Notes under the pieces: model-generated
Told to the model about the DNA's origin: nothing
The model's database searches: none
Seen by the model: only the letters and a program-made list of their open reading frames with translations
Shown here: piece by piece, positions 36,573 to 48,518 of the stretch
Layout: every line of letters begins with the position of its first letter
Numbering within the stretch: position 1 is the first letter of the stretch
Program-made: the position numbers and the translations under genes
Assembly (NCBI GenBank): GCA_026545765.1
Contig: CM048839.1
Coordinates: 42,020,677 to 42,084,676 of the forward strand
Direction of reading: 5' to 3'
Source: Plantago major
Taxonomy: Eukaryota > Streptophyta > Magnoliopsida > Lamiales > Plantaginaceae
Length of the DNA: 64,000 nt

Positions 36573-37462
36573 CATTTATATTATGGTACTTTATCATAAT
36601 ATAATTAAATTAAACTTTCTACATTTGTCGTTTAAATTAATTCAGTTAAAGTTGAAGATGATTGATCGAAAAACGTTAAAATGAGAAACATCGGATGAGA
36701 CGGGACGGGAGGAGGAACTATATTTTATGGTTAGTTTACTATTCCTTCACTTCAAGTGGCCATACTTGCAACTAAGCATCTACATATTTGGCACCCTCTC
36801 CGGCTCGACACGTGGTTAGTTCTCTAAATTCTACGTCTATTTCGTCCTTTTTGTAACCTTTATATATATGCATCCCCTCCAATAAATGGTTGACACTTTA
36901 AGGTTCGCAAAAAGTTACTAAAAAGATTTGGGTTACAAGGAATTCACAGGAGTTAAGTTCTATGTGTAATGTGTTAGCTCATAATCTAGTTCGTCGGGTA
37001 GTTTGTGTTTGAGATGTTGCTACTTGATATTGTTTGTTTGACTCTTGGTGATTTAGAAAAGTTTTTTTTTTTTTCTTTGTTTTGTTGTTCTTACAAGTGT
37101 AGCAGTATACAAAAGCTCAAATATAGGCTACATACATGCAAATCCTCTTATAATCTACTCCCTCATTCCACATAAATAGTTATTATTCGAAAGATAACAA
37201 TTCTTTATTCGTGGTACATTTTTTGCTTTTTCCTAATGGATGTAATACTATTCCAACTTTCCAAGTGTCATTTACAATTGGATCTAGTGCACTTGACATT
37301 GGTGATGCCGTGAGGTCACTAGTGAAAAATACAGATTAATAGACGTTTGTGGATAAAATTAACAGTCACCTTTTGTGAGTAGGCGAGGTGATTATGTTTG
37401 AATTGTTATTCTAATTGAGCCAGAACAGTAATAATTTTAATCCATTTAATTTAGAATTTAAT
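36573..37462. other. AT-rich spacer, no gene seen
   Basis: A single Stowaway-like end (tactccctcattcc) occurs at about 37155. A TATA-like tttatatatatgca near 36858 is not followed by any recognisable ORF. Confidence 0.5.
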
Positions 37463-37718
37463 TACTCCCTCCATTCCACCAATTTCTTTCCATTTTGTTT
37501 TTTCACAAATTTTAAGAAATTTGAGTAAAAAATGGGTTTATATAGATGAAGTAGTAAGTATATAGTAAAAAGTAAGAAAGAGAATTAAAAAAGTATGAAA
37601 GAGAGAGATTAAAATATTAATAATGGAGATAGTGGGTTTACATAAAAGGAAATGGAAAGTTTTTAATGGAACGCCCAAAATGGAAAAATGGAAAGAAATC
37701 TATGGAATGGAGGGAGTA
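37463..37718. mobile_element. Stowaway MITE
   Basis: The left terminus tactccctccattcca is followed by atttctttccatttt. The right end carries the reverse complement with few mismatches (ggaatggagggagta). The 256-bp length and TA ends are typical. It lies just 60 bp from the MULE. Confidence 0.85.
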
Positions 37719-37775
37719 ATATTTATCTCTGTACCTACTCATTTTTCTATCATTTTACTTTTTTCATTTATTATA

Positions 37776-37862
37776 GGGATAATTACATAGGGATACCCAC
37801 TTAGAACGACGTTTCTCATATTCGTACCACTTAGTCGAACAATTACAGTTTAGTCCAAAAAT
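37776..37862 (+). repeat. Left TIR of the MULE
   Basis: It begins gggataattacatagggat and extends over about 85 bp, matching the right end in inverted orientation with scattered mismatches and one small gap. In Mutator elements the TIR carries the transposase-binding site and usually the promoter. Confidence 0.85.
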
Positions 37863-38368
37863 TGATAATTCCGTTGACCAGCTTATTGAAGCTGCCCAAT
37901 TCCATGACACCCAAACAGGCCTTAACCATTACTTTTACCTAATCAACCATTACTTTCACCACAACACACACTCCCGCCTTTTCTTTCTTCATCGTCTTCT
38001 TCCTCTCTCGACTCCTTTCTTCTTCACCATTAACAAGCTGTAAGAACTTCAATTCCGGCCCAAAAATTGCAGATTCATCGATTCTGACTCATTATCGGCG
38101 ACTGTAACTTCGTTTGGGGCAAGTACGAGTACTGTGACGCTTCAAAAAAGGTAATGAATTTTTTCAAAATTCAAATTATTTTCATACATTTCTGCTATTA
38201 GTGTTGTTATTAATCGTATTTCGAACTCAATTATGGGATAATTTGACCCGTCGAAAAACTAGGGTTCCGTTGATTTTCGTTGTGATGCTTTTGTGGGCTT
38301 GTTACGAAACTGGAAAAGCAGGGGATAACGATTTTGTTGTTCGTTGTGTGATGTTTGTATCAGTTACA

Positions 38369-41300
38369 ATGAGTGGCAACTGGACTATGAGGATTCACCA
38401 TGGCAGAGACCAGTATGATGTACGAGGTATTAACCCTTCCAAGTATACTTACAGTAAATTGTTGAAGGATGTTGATGATTTGGTGTTAGAGAATGTGCCA
38501 CATGAGGGGTCACTCTTTTTTACTATGATGGCTGATATTGAGGGTAGTATGGAACAGATTGAGATATGTGGTGATTCTAGCTTAAAACAAGTGTTTCAGA
38601 ATAATAAGAACTACAAGGAGATAATGCTTCATTTGATGACTGATGATGTAGTTCCTATGGCAGTAGATATGTCTTGTAGGAAAGATAGAAAAAAGAAAGG
38701 GGATGTTTTGTTTGATGATGTTGATGTTGAGTATGTACCCCCACCCCAAGCTGCTGATGAATCATCTAAACATACTACCCGCAGAAGGTTGTTTAGGCAT
38801 AGGTCTTGCAAGCCCAGACCACCCACAAATCCTCAAGATTACCCAACCAACCCAACTGTCATTGACATAAGTGATGATTCTGACAATGAACCACCTCCAG
38901 TCACTCAAAATACTCAAGCTACTCAATCTCCCACAGCTCCAACTCCTAAACAAGCACACCCTTCTACTAAACAAGCACACCCTTCTACTCCATCTCCTTC
39001 TCCTAAACAAGCACACCCTTCTACTCCTCCACCACCTCAACCAAGTAAAGACCAACCAAGTCCTTACTTTCCCCAGGTTTTACAAGAAACTCCTCTGAAA
39101 CCTACTTATTCTTATAATCCTGCAAATGATGAGCAGTTTGATGGATGCTTTGCTAAGTTATTTTGTAATGATGATTTTTTCTTGGGGAATGACACTGGTG
39201 ATGGTGGGAATGTTGTGACTGGTGATGGTGGTTGTGTAGATAAAGAAAAGGGGAAGAAGAAGGTAGATAGGATGAATCACAGGATAGGGAAGGGGGTGGC
39301 ACATGATTGGGACTCTGAGGATGATGTAACTGGTGATAAAGTGAGTGGAGGTGCAGGATTGGAAGGTGATGAAAATGCAGTTGAAGGTGATGAAACTGGA
39401 GTTGAACTTAGTGAAAGTGATGGAGAAAGAGAGGTACATGACTGGGAGAATGATGCACCTGATAACCAGTACATGTATGATAGTGAAGTTGAGCAAATTG
39501 GGTTTAAGAGGACTTCACCACAAGCATCTGATGATGAGAATGAGGAGGAAGATACAATTGGTGGATCACATTCTCAACATGATCCAACCGAAGTTGAAAT
39601 CGGTAATGATGCACAAGTTGAAACTGGTAATGAATTGGAACTGTCTGATGATGATGATGATATCAACTATGATCCATATGAAGATGAGCAAAATTGGATT
39701 GGTGATGAGTTTGAAATTAATAATGAAGCATGGGACAAAGAGTTCAAGGAAGGGGATACATATGGAAGCATAAAGGAACTGAGAAATAGGGTAAAAGAAT
39801 ATGTTCTGAAAGTTGGTTTTCATGTAAAAAAGGTGAAGAATGATAAGGCCAGGTTCACTGTGAAATGTGAAGGTGAAGGGTGCAAATGGAGACTACATGC
39901 AGGGGTGTTGGATGATGAGGTCTCCTTTATGGTGAGGTCATACCATGGAGGCCACACTTGTGTGAGGAAGGTGAATAATAAGATGGCAGATTCCAGCTGG
40001 CTTACTTCAAAGATACTTGAAGAATTAAGGGAACATCCTAACACATCTGCCAAGAAACTGGAGAAGTGGGCTAATAGTAAGCTTGGTGTGATTGTCCCCT
40101 ACATGAGAATGTTTAGGGCCAGACTTAAAGCAATTGAGATTCTTGGTGGTAACCCTGAGGAGGCATTTAGACTGACACCAAAGTACAGGGAAATGTGCCT
40201 TAGAACAAATCCAGGTTCAGTTGTTGAGTTGCAAACCACACCTTCCATTGAAAGACCTCCCTTGTTTAAGAGATTATTTTGTGGACTTGAGGGATTGAGA
40301 AGGGGTTTCTTAGCAGGTTGTAGCCCATTCATCTTCTTTGATGGCTGCCACCTTAGAGGTAGGTATGGTGGGGTATTATTGAGTGCAGTAGGCACTGATC
40401 CAGATTGTGGATTATACCCTGTGGCATGGGCTATAGTGGAGTCAGAATGCAAGGACTCTTGGGGTTTCTTTTTAAGCTGTCTTGAGAGATTCATTGGACC
40501 TTGGGAAGCTAACAAGCACTGGCATTTCATGGCAGATAGATGCAAGGTAAACTAATGCTAACTATTGTTTCTTAGTTTTCAACTTGAAAGTTTCTAACTA
40601 GCTTGTTTGATTTGCAGGGTTTGGTTCCAGTCATTGAACAAATGGCTCCAAATGTCATAAATAGGAAATGTGCTAAGCATATATATGACAATTTCAAAAC
40701 CAGATGGGGAAGTGTTGATCTAAGGAGGTATTTCTGGCAATCTGCAACTGCATACACCTCTTATGGCTTCAACAAGGCTATGGACAAAATGAAGAATGCA
40801 AAACCAGCTGCTTATGACTACCTCATGAACATTCCAAAACCATTCTGGGCCAGACATGCATATGATCCTACAGTTAAGATTGATCACTGCACCAACAACA
40901 TGAGTGAGTGCTTCAATAGTTGGGTGGAGCCAGTAAGAGGGTTCTCTGTACTAAACATCATGGAGGTATTATGGCTAAAACTTTAAAACATTTTACTTTA
41001 TGTTTTGTTTTAAATTAGGTGATACTTATGTTGCATTTTTTGCTTTTTTATGGATGTTACATAGGGAATTAGAACACAAGTTATGCAGAGATTAGTCATA
41101 TAAGGAGGAGAAAGGGTCAGGTTTACTCTGGTGTGGTTATGCCTAGGGTTTTAAAGAAGCTTAATGAATCACATGATCAGTCAAGGAGATGTAGGATAGT
41201 TTCTGAGGCTGGTTTAACTTTTGAAGTGCAAGATTACAATTTCAAGTTTGTAGTCAACATTGAAAGGCATGAATGTGATTGTAAGAGGTGGGATTTGAGT

Positions 41301-42019
41301 GGGATTCCATGTAGGCATGCATGGACTGCAATTAATCACATGAGGATGGATGCTGAAACTTTCTTGAGCCCTAATCACACTAAGGCTGCCTACATTAGAG
41401 CCTATGACATGATGATCCAACCTGTACCTCAACACAATTTCTGGCCCTATGGACTGACTGAAGATGAGTGTTCACCACCAATTGTGGAAAACAAACCTGG
41501 AAGGCCTGTTGTGAGGAGAATTAGACATCCTTCTGAGGGTGGATATAAGAGACCTAAAGCACCAAGCAAAGTTCCAATTAGTAGGCAGAGAAGACCACCT
41601 AAGTGTGGAAAGTGTGGAGGCAAAGGTCACAATATGAGGTCTTGTAAGCCAAGCAACTCTGTTGGTGATGAAGATAATGAAGATAATAAAGATAATGAAG
41701 TTGTGATGAGTAATGTAAGTAATTCTTTTGTTTATAAGTTCTCTTAATGTGAGTACGTATTGTGTGCACACTTATCATTTTAATCCTTTGTTTGTGATAG
41801 GATGAAACACATGAGCCAACTGGTAGTGGTTTAGCAGGAAATAAAAGAGCTAGACAAGAAGATAATGGACAGACATCAGGTGGTAGAGGGAATGCTACAA
41901 AGGAAAGAAGTGCTACAGGCAGAGGAGCTGCTACAAGGGGAAGAGGGACTGCTACAAGGGGAAGAGGCAGGGGAGCAAGGGGAAGAGGAGGTTCAAGAGG
42001 CTTTGCTTCATGGTTCTAG
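38369..42019 (+). CDS. MuDR-type MULE transposase (four coding exons)
   Basis: Proposed coding exons are 38369-40546, 40618-40965, 41065 or 41073-41714, and 41801-42019, with GT-AG introns of about 70-110 bp. The start MSGNWTMRI opens a PB1-like N terminus (about residues 1-100); an open frame continues upstream, but without plausible homology. A proline-rich and then strongly acidic linker follows. The MuDR DNA-binding domain is near residues 460-520 (GSIKELRNRVKEY, CKWRLHA). The MULE catalytic domain has FFDGCHLRGRYGG near 653 and ADRCKG at the exon 1/2 join, supplying two of the acidic residues. The SWIM zinc finger reads CDCKRW...CRHAW (near 907). A CCHC knuckle CGKCGGKGHNMRSC and an RG-rich tail ending SWF close the protein. 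With the standard third acceptor (exon from 41065) the frame closes after 13 codons; an AG 8 nt further right (exon from 41073) keeps it open. The total is about 1130 residues. It would cut and reinsert the MULE in the nucleus. Confidence 0.85.
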
Positions 42020-42238
42020 GCCTGTTTCTTTCTCAGTTCTTGTTTATTTTACATTCTCTTTTGGATACATTATGGTAAGGGAACATGCATGCTATTTAGT
42101 TTTGTTGTGGTGAATTGGTGAATACCACTTAAGTTAGTTTGCTTATGTGATGTTATCATGCAAAACAGTGTCTCATGCTTTGGTGAATGAAATACCAACC
42201 TTTTGCTATTCAAATTTGGTATTCTGCTACAATTTCTA

Positions 42239-42730
42239 CTACTTAAATGCTTGAAAAATCTGCACAACTAGATACACAGCAAACAAGGCCAAATTCAGGC
42301 AAATTAGTTGTCTGATTCTACTATATTGGTCTTCATGAACTCTTCTCCTTGCAACTTGTGGCATGAGTACTTGCCTATCTTCTTGCATATCTTCATCATG
42401 TACTTGTCCAATTTCCTCTTCTTCCCGTTGCACATTTTGCCTTCTTGAAGCATGAATAAATTGCACATTTTGCCTTCTTGAAGCATGAATAAATTTCAGT
42501 TCATAATGCTTTAGCTTGGATAAATCCTCCATTTTGGTTGCTTTACGCTTTCTTCATCACCGCACCACTCGGAAAACCCATGTATTGGACATCCCAATAA
42601 AATCTCCCCTGTGTGGATGACTCTTTGAAACCGATAGAATTGTGTGCTTTTGACATTTCGACTTCTTACAAGTTGGACGAGTACCATCCCAATTATGATC
42701 ATCCTTTCCAAAATCATTTTTTGTGGCCAT
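42239..42730 (-). pseudogene. GRF-zinc-finger-like ORF with C-terminal membrane segment, inside the MULE
   Basis: On the minus strand an ATG at 42730 opens MATKNDFGKDDHNWDGTRPT, followed by CKKSKCQKH. A neighbouring frame then continues with GCPIHGFSEWCGDEE. Together these resemble the Cx(n)C...GCP...FxxWCDEE pattern of GRF-type zinc fingers. The original frame resumes with MEDLSKLKHYELKF and a charged stretch (REEEEIGQVHDEDMQED). It ends in a hydrophobic segment, LNLALFAVYLVVQIF, that could span a membrane. Two compensating one-base shifts and a pair of adjacent TGA codons disrupt the middle. Known plant GRF proteins of this size often share a zinc finger, coiled coil and C-terminal hydrophobic tail. 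Its link to transposition is inference. Confidence 0.5.
42429..42494. repeat. 33-bp tandem duplication within the GRF-like ORF
   Basis: Two consecutive copies of a 33-bp unit (containing gcacattttgccttcttg and aagcatgaataaat) keep the reading frame and duplicate the peptide FIHASRRQNVQ on the minus strand. Confidence 0.9.
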
Positions 42731-43055
42731 TAGTGTGAAGTAATTTTGGAGTGTTTGCTATATGAAAGAAGGGATGAAAATGGCATGTTTAGGGCTATAA
42801 ATAGCCCCAAAATCAGTCCCAAACGGTTGTATAACGGCTAGTTTTTCAAATTCGTTGGTCTTCTATCAATTACATGTAAGTAAAATTGTTTCAACATCTA
42901 TTACATATTAGTCCACACGCGATTACTGCAAGGGTTTAGGCGCCAAAAATTAAGGTGTTTGGCTAGTTCCAAAATCAGATATTGAAATCAGCTTTTCCAC
43001 AGCTTAATTCGCCAAAAGTCAAATTCGTGGGCTAAAGTGTAATTGTTTTACATCT

Positions 43056-43140
43056 AATTGGACCAAACCGTAATAGTTCGACTAAGTGATACTAATCTGT
43101 AATTACGACATCTAAATGGGGGTCTGGATGTAATTTCCCC
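43056..43140 (-). repeat. Right TIR of the MULE
   Basis: This is the inverted counterpart of 37776-37862. It ends gatgtaatttcccc immediately before the tttattata target duplication. Confidence 0.85.
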
Positions 43141-43149
43141 TTTATTATA

Positions 43150-46100
43150 ACAACCTTAAACTAATATAATAACATTAAAACCAATCAAATAATTTTAAAA
43201 CATCTTACATATATCACATCACTATTAAACACCATATATAACAACCCTAAAAAATCTGTAAAATTTTACCTTTATATAAAAAATAATAAATTTTCACGAC
43301 TCAACTAAAATCCACTCAATTAAAGCTCCGTGCCAATAGTCCGTAAGTGACGATTAATTAGTTATGCACTTATATGTCTAAAGTGTTTGAGAAGTGTTTG
43401 AGCTAAGAGTTAATTAAGTTGTCAAAACACTCACGCGACTGATCACACAAGGTCTGAGTGAGACAGTCAGTCGAGCATGTAATACATGGGATCTTGATGG
43501 AAACAACATGCATTATTTTCTTTCATCTTTCCCTAAGATATAGTAGTACAATATAATAATCCCACTTAACGGCTAAAACAATGCCATTATATATATGACC
43601 TGGACAAATTACTGGCATGAATATGCAACATAATGAAGGGAATAAAGATAGGGAAGCATGACATTTGCCTTAATTCTACTTGTTTCAACAAAAGATCGGA
43701 TGGTCTAGAAAGAAGTTACTAGAGCCTTCTCCGTGTGTGTATGAGTGCTGAAAAAGTGTACATGAAGAATATGTATATGTTTATGGGGCCGACATATTAA
43801 GCGGATGACAATCTCTAAATAATCGTGCATGTCTAAAGGTCCGACCCGTACCACAACGGGACTACATTACAAGCTTCCAAGGGTGCTTTAAAGTTTAAAA
43901 AAGCTAATAGTAGTATAGTGGAATTGAGGTTGTGCTGAATTATTTGTGCTAGTGGTGTGTGTTGACAACCACCACTTGTGGAGGTTGTAACCAATTCACA
44001 ACACAATGAAAACTAAACAAGAGATAAAGTGTGAATCTATACATAATATTACTAGTGTTTGATCACTTGCTACTTGAATGATACTGACTTTGTGCCAACT
44101 CTCACTCTCACACACCCATGTTAGCTTAACACACATGATGATACTTGTATTCAACTCCACTACTTGCAAGCTATCTAAGTGTAAGTATAGTATAGTTGCA
44201 ACCTCTGACGTTGTACTTGTGAATCATCATGTCATAATCAACCCTTAAATTAATCTTCATGTCACAGTACCATCTAGTTTGAATAATATGCACAAGAACA
44301 TTATCTTTGGGTTGCCTATTAGGGCAGTTGATTAAAAGAGTTGACATATCTAGTCCCACTAGTTTTCATTTCTTATTTGGAGGTTACCAAGTGGATTGAT
44401 TATTACTAAACTTTCTAAGTGTCATCACCCAAAATACACCTTTTAGATAAATGTTGCGTAAAATCGTGTGTAGTCTAATTGGTAACTTGATCCATACCGT
44501 ATATCATAACTGAAAGAGGTCTTTTTTCAACCCTACAATATATACTACCTCATGATGTTTTAGTGTACTGTACAGTGTAATATTTAATTCACGTGGTAAC
44601 ATTTAAAGTATAAAAAGATAGTACATCATGCTTAGGAAAGTGTATAAGTTTCATCCTCTAAAATGGGCTGACTTATTTTTTTTCTTTAAAATTAAATGAA
44701 ACCACAAATTGAACTACAAAATTCCATAGTTTAGTTCACTGTCCATACACCTTGTTGATATTTGCAATTGAAAACTACCCCGTCTATCCTATTTCGAACT
44801 ACAATTCTACTATCATAACTTTTTTTTAATCGTTTTTATAATTCAATAGAAAATTTATAACCTAATTAACTGGTTCTAATAAAAGGAATAGTTAAGGTAT
44901 GAATGGATTATTGAGAAAGCATGCTTGGGTTGGGGATATTGAAAAGTAACCCAAACATGTACATCAACGGTATCTTGTGTAATAGAAGTATTACTAAATC
45001 ATCTGACAGGCTTTCGGAATGTTTTTATATTTATACCCAGCAAATATATTTAGTAAAATGTCAAACATCGGCTCGAGTGTAGTTGCAAAAGAAAATGCAT
45101 TACGTTATTGTTTGGCAAAGAAAATGCGTAAGAATTAAGATCACAGTGAATTATTACTACTTGAAACAAAATTATATAGTTCAAGTTATTTGCAGAAATT
45201 ATGTAATTGTGTTAAATATGATATTTGTAATTAAATATGTCATGTTAATCCGGTCTTTTATAAAAGTTTGTAGTATATTTTTATTGCATGCCGTTATATG
45301 GGTAGTAAATAATTTAGATAACATAATGAACAAGCCTCTTTTAGAATGAAAGGAAATGCTTAGCTATCTTCTAAATATTATTATGTGTAGTCCCGTCCCG
45401 AATTTAACTTTTTATTTTTTATTTTGGTATATCTCAAACTCAAAATCCACTTTCTTGAATATAAAAGATCTCTTCTACTTTATTACTATTATCTTTTCTA
45501 CTTTATTTAATATATTTTCTATTTTTTTAATTCTCACTATCTTCCTTACTTTATTCATTTTTATTGTAAAACTTGTGGCTGGACTCACATGATATTGAGT
45601 CCGGGACAAACATTCTTTAACTTTTTTTTTTTTTTGGCAAAAATGAATTTCCCCCTCAACTTTGATCGTTTGACCACTTTACCCCTATAAACTATGTGAC
45701 TTTTTGTTTTTTTTTTTTTTGGGTGATTATACTCACACTCGATGGGAGTCAGGAATATAAATTAATAGTCGTGAAAATAATATTTCAGGAATTTGGTTGG
45801 GGGAAATCTATTTATCTTGAAATTTAATGATAAAATATACTATTTTCATAATTTTAAACGGGCGACTGTCCCCTCCAACCCCTGTCTCGACCCCTAGTTT
45901 ATACGCAAAGAGTTAATTCATCAATGTTTGCGAAATATGGTTCGAATTCTTTATTAAATTGCATTCGAAAAATGTAAGAATGTATATACTTAAACACTTC
46001 AGGGAGTATATAATCTCACGCAATCTAAAAATTGAGTAGGTATTGTGCACAATATTTAAAACTTATGAAGAAAAAATGCATCTACGTAAATGTTAGGGGT

Positions 46101-46478
46101 AAGTGTACAAATGGAAAAACTTTGTGGAATGCTATTTTAGCTTCTTTTTTTTCCCTCTAAATCTAAGATGGTAGTTATCATTGGTCGGGGGTTTTAGTTT
46201 CAACCTCTCAGGACTTTTGGGTGGACAGCATAAATGTTTGAATATACTTAGTCGACAGAGTAGCCAATTTTCTCTAGATACTCTAGGTGTTGATTTGTAT
46301 TTGATATTTGCTGATGTTCACTTGTGTAAGCAATTCTAGGGTTGGCACTTGGCGTATAGGAACTATAAACAAAATTTCATAAACTACATACAATCGAGAC
46401 TAGTGTTACACCTAAATCCATTCCTTTAAATTGTAGTAGTAGTAGTAGTAGTACTTCAGAAAGTAATTAATGGCATAA
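43150..46478. other. AT-rich intergenic region
   Basis: No gene is recognised; the short ORFs have no domain signature. It contains a one-ended Stowaway-like scrap near 44778, poly-T tracts near 45621-45633 and 45706-45720, a degenerate end resembling a hAT or MULE terminus near 45860-45895, and a (tag)n microsatellite at about 46433-46453. Confidence 0.55.
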
Positions 46479-46615
46479 GTGGCGTTAGATGTTAGACCAC
46501 TGAATTATAAAAAAGATCGCGAAACCCCAAGTTAATGAAATAGAGTCAAACCCCGTCCCCTCACTTTATTTTCGTTAACTTTGGACCAACAGTGGTAGTT
46601 TTTCCGTTAAATTCA

Positions 46616-47390
46616 GGCCTCTCCAGCAGCGCCACACGCCAGACTCCAGCAGAGTCTGAGCCAGCGGCCCAACGCTGTTTTTTTTAATCCTTTTTCCCTT
46701 TTTTTATTTATTTATTTTCTTTTCTCTTTTGTTTTAATTGTTTGTTGCTGAATTTCTTCTGTTTAACTTCTTTTCTTCTGTTTTTCTAAGTTTAACTAAA
46801 TTATTTCTTTTATTTTGTTGCTTTGTTTTTTTAATTATTGAAACTAAAATTACAAGTAATATCTTGTTTTCAAATTTCATTATTACAAATATGATAATAA
46901 TATCCGTAGCAATATAAAATGTAATTATACATTACTTCTAAAATTTAAAAGACATATTATTTGAATTTAAAATCACACTTGTAGAAAATAAAATACAGAC
47001 ACTAAAAACATAAAAACGCACTTGAAAAATGTAAACTAGATTAATGACTCATCCTTACGATTTTCCCGTACGTGCTCGATCAAGTATTGTAATTTTTTTA
47101 AAGTAATGTAATTTTTATTTTCAAGTAAAATATTTAAAAAAACATTAGTGTGTTTTTGTTATAATTAATTAACAACATTTAAAATCAATTCAAAAATAAA
47201 GTTTAAAAGGAAATTAGAAAAGAAAATGAAATGAATAATTAAGTTTGAAAGAAATGTTAAAATAAAATAGATTTTGGACCTCACTGTTGGAGTAGATAAT
47301 TGTGGAGAGTTGCAAAGTGAGTTGCAGTGAGTGAATGCTGATGTGGCAGAGATTTTGGGACTGAGTGAGTTGCAACTGCGAGAGATGGCC
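46616..47390 (-). mobile_element. Second PIF/Harbinger-derived non-autonomous element
   Basis: Compared with 3333-4190 this copy lies in inverted orientation. Shared blocks include the acgtgctcgatcaagta stretch (the vestigial transposase end), tacatttttcaagt-like and tagaaaataaaatac-like stretches, and the gttgcaactcact region near the end. It runs ggcctctcc...gagatggcc and is flanked by tca on both sides, a 3-bp duplication. It has no coding capacity. Confidence 0.7.
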
Positions 47391-47439
47391 TCAGGGACTC
47401 TTATGAATTTTTCCATTAAACTAATTTTTAAAGAGTTCA

Positions 47440-48350
47440 AAAAACAAATTAAAAAAAGAGGTATAGCCTACGAAAGAAAAGTAAGATAACTGAATCTGCT
47501 GAGTGTTCAATTTGTAAGGCGCCTGATGAAACAATCACACACGTCTTGCGTGATTGTCCATCACCAGTCGCTATCTGGGCAAGACTTTTGATGGGGACGC
47601 ATCTTCAACAATTCATGTTGACACCGGAATGCCATTGACTCGGGGGAAATATTCGCCAACTTCATTATGACAAATGGAACTGGATATTTGTTGCAGGTCT
47701 TTGGCATATTTGGAAGTCAAGGAACTCATGTGTACTCCGAAACCAACACGACTCTATGAATTCGATCCTTTTCAAAACGAAGCAGCTATGATCAGATCTC
47801 CAATTATACCTTTCCAAGATGGGGCCAAAGAAACAGGTTGAAAAATGGCGGAAACCAGACCCGGATTGGGTGAAGTTCAACCTGGATGGTAGCTTAATCA
47901 CCCGACAAAATGGTGGTGGCATTGGTGGTTTCTTGAGAGATGGGAATGGGGGTTGGCTATGGGGGTTCTCACCCCCAACTACATCAATGTCTGTTACTAC
48001 AACGGCTATTAAGATGGGTTTGGAAGAAGCTTGGGAACACTGTTACCCGAGGATTGATGTGGAGACGGACTCCCAGGTGGTGCTCTCCTTGTTGTCGGAT
48101 TCAACTAGTATACCGCAAGATCCAATGTTAGCTTCCTTGGTTTTATACTATAAAAGACTTTTACATCTACCTTGAACTACTAGTTTGAGTTGGGTTAGTA
48201 GACGATGTAATCTAGTTGCGGATAAACTCGCAAAACTAGCTAGCGTAGATGGGGACGGGAAAATCCTTTGGGAATCCCCCGACCCAAATTGCACGCTTTC
48301 TTAATTTTGATATAATTTGAAGATCGATCGTCTCTTCTTACAAAAAGAAA
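47440..48350 (+). pseudogene. LINE ORF2 3' end (zf-RVT and RNase H)
   Basis: The zf-RVT block ECSICKAPDETITHVLRDC lies near 47510-47560. After frame changes, 47819-48175 carries an RNase H-like domain: WVKFNLDGS (first acidic residue), KMGLEEAWEH and IDVETDSQVVL (later acidic residues). Near 48190-48300 the tail CNLVADKLAKLA completes the domain, out of frame by one stop. The sequence ends around 48345 in an A-rich stretch. It is broken. Confidence 0.8.
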
Positions 48351-48518
48351 AATAATAACAACATAAAAGCTAACACCATTAGTAAGAAGTTAACGAAAAT
48401 GAGTTGGGGTTTCGTGCAAACGTTCGTAAAAACTCAGAGGTTTGCTGCTATTTCATCAACTTGGGGCATTTTGTGCTCTTTTTTATAACTTGGGGGTCAC
48501 TTCTATTTAAGACGGCAT

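Larger units (their letters stand above)
37776..43140 (+). mobile_element. Autonomous-type MULE (Mutator-like) DNA transposon, 5.4 kb
   Basis: A perfect 9-bp target duplication, tttattata, lies at 37767-37775 and 43141-43149. The terminal inverted repeats are about 85 bp: the left end begins gggataattacat and the right end, reverse-complemented, ggggaaattacat. Both share cacttagtcgaac and a following ttacRgtttRgtcc block. Inside are a multi-exon MuDR-type transposase gene on the plus strand and a smaller GRF-like ORF on the minus strand, converging. The 9-bp duplication is diagnostic of Mutator superfamily insertion. The perfect duplication suggests a fairly recent insertion. Confidence 0.92.
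46479..48518. mobile_element. TIR-bounded composite unit (MULE-like) with nested repeats
   Basis: About 130 bp at the left (ggcgttag, ttataaaaaagatcgcg, ccccaagttaatgaaatag, then tcattttcgttaactt-like) recurs in inverted, imperfect form at the right (48370-48518; its reverse complement reads gccgtctt, ttataaaaaagagcac, ccccaagttgatgaaatag). Between the ends lie a Harbinger derivative and a LINE 3' end. Long TIRs without a transposase fit a non-autonomous MULE. Target duplications are not clear. Confidence 0.55.

Noticed and set aside
38201-38368. Upstream extension of the MULE transposase frame, starting with GTG
   Set aside because: The extension has no similarity to transposase N termini and starts with a non-ATG codon. 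The ATG at 38369 (MSGNWTM) opens the recognisable PB1-like part.
39158-40053. Several open frames opposite the MULE transposase
   Set aside because: These are mirror frames of acidic, repetitive coding sequence, without start context or homology.
43255-43265. Possible telomere-like aaccctaa
   Set aside because: It is a single copy only, not an array.
44171-44359. Minus-strand open frame of 62 codons
   Set aside because: The short frame resembles no family I recognise, and no supporting context is seen.
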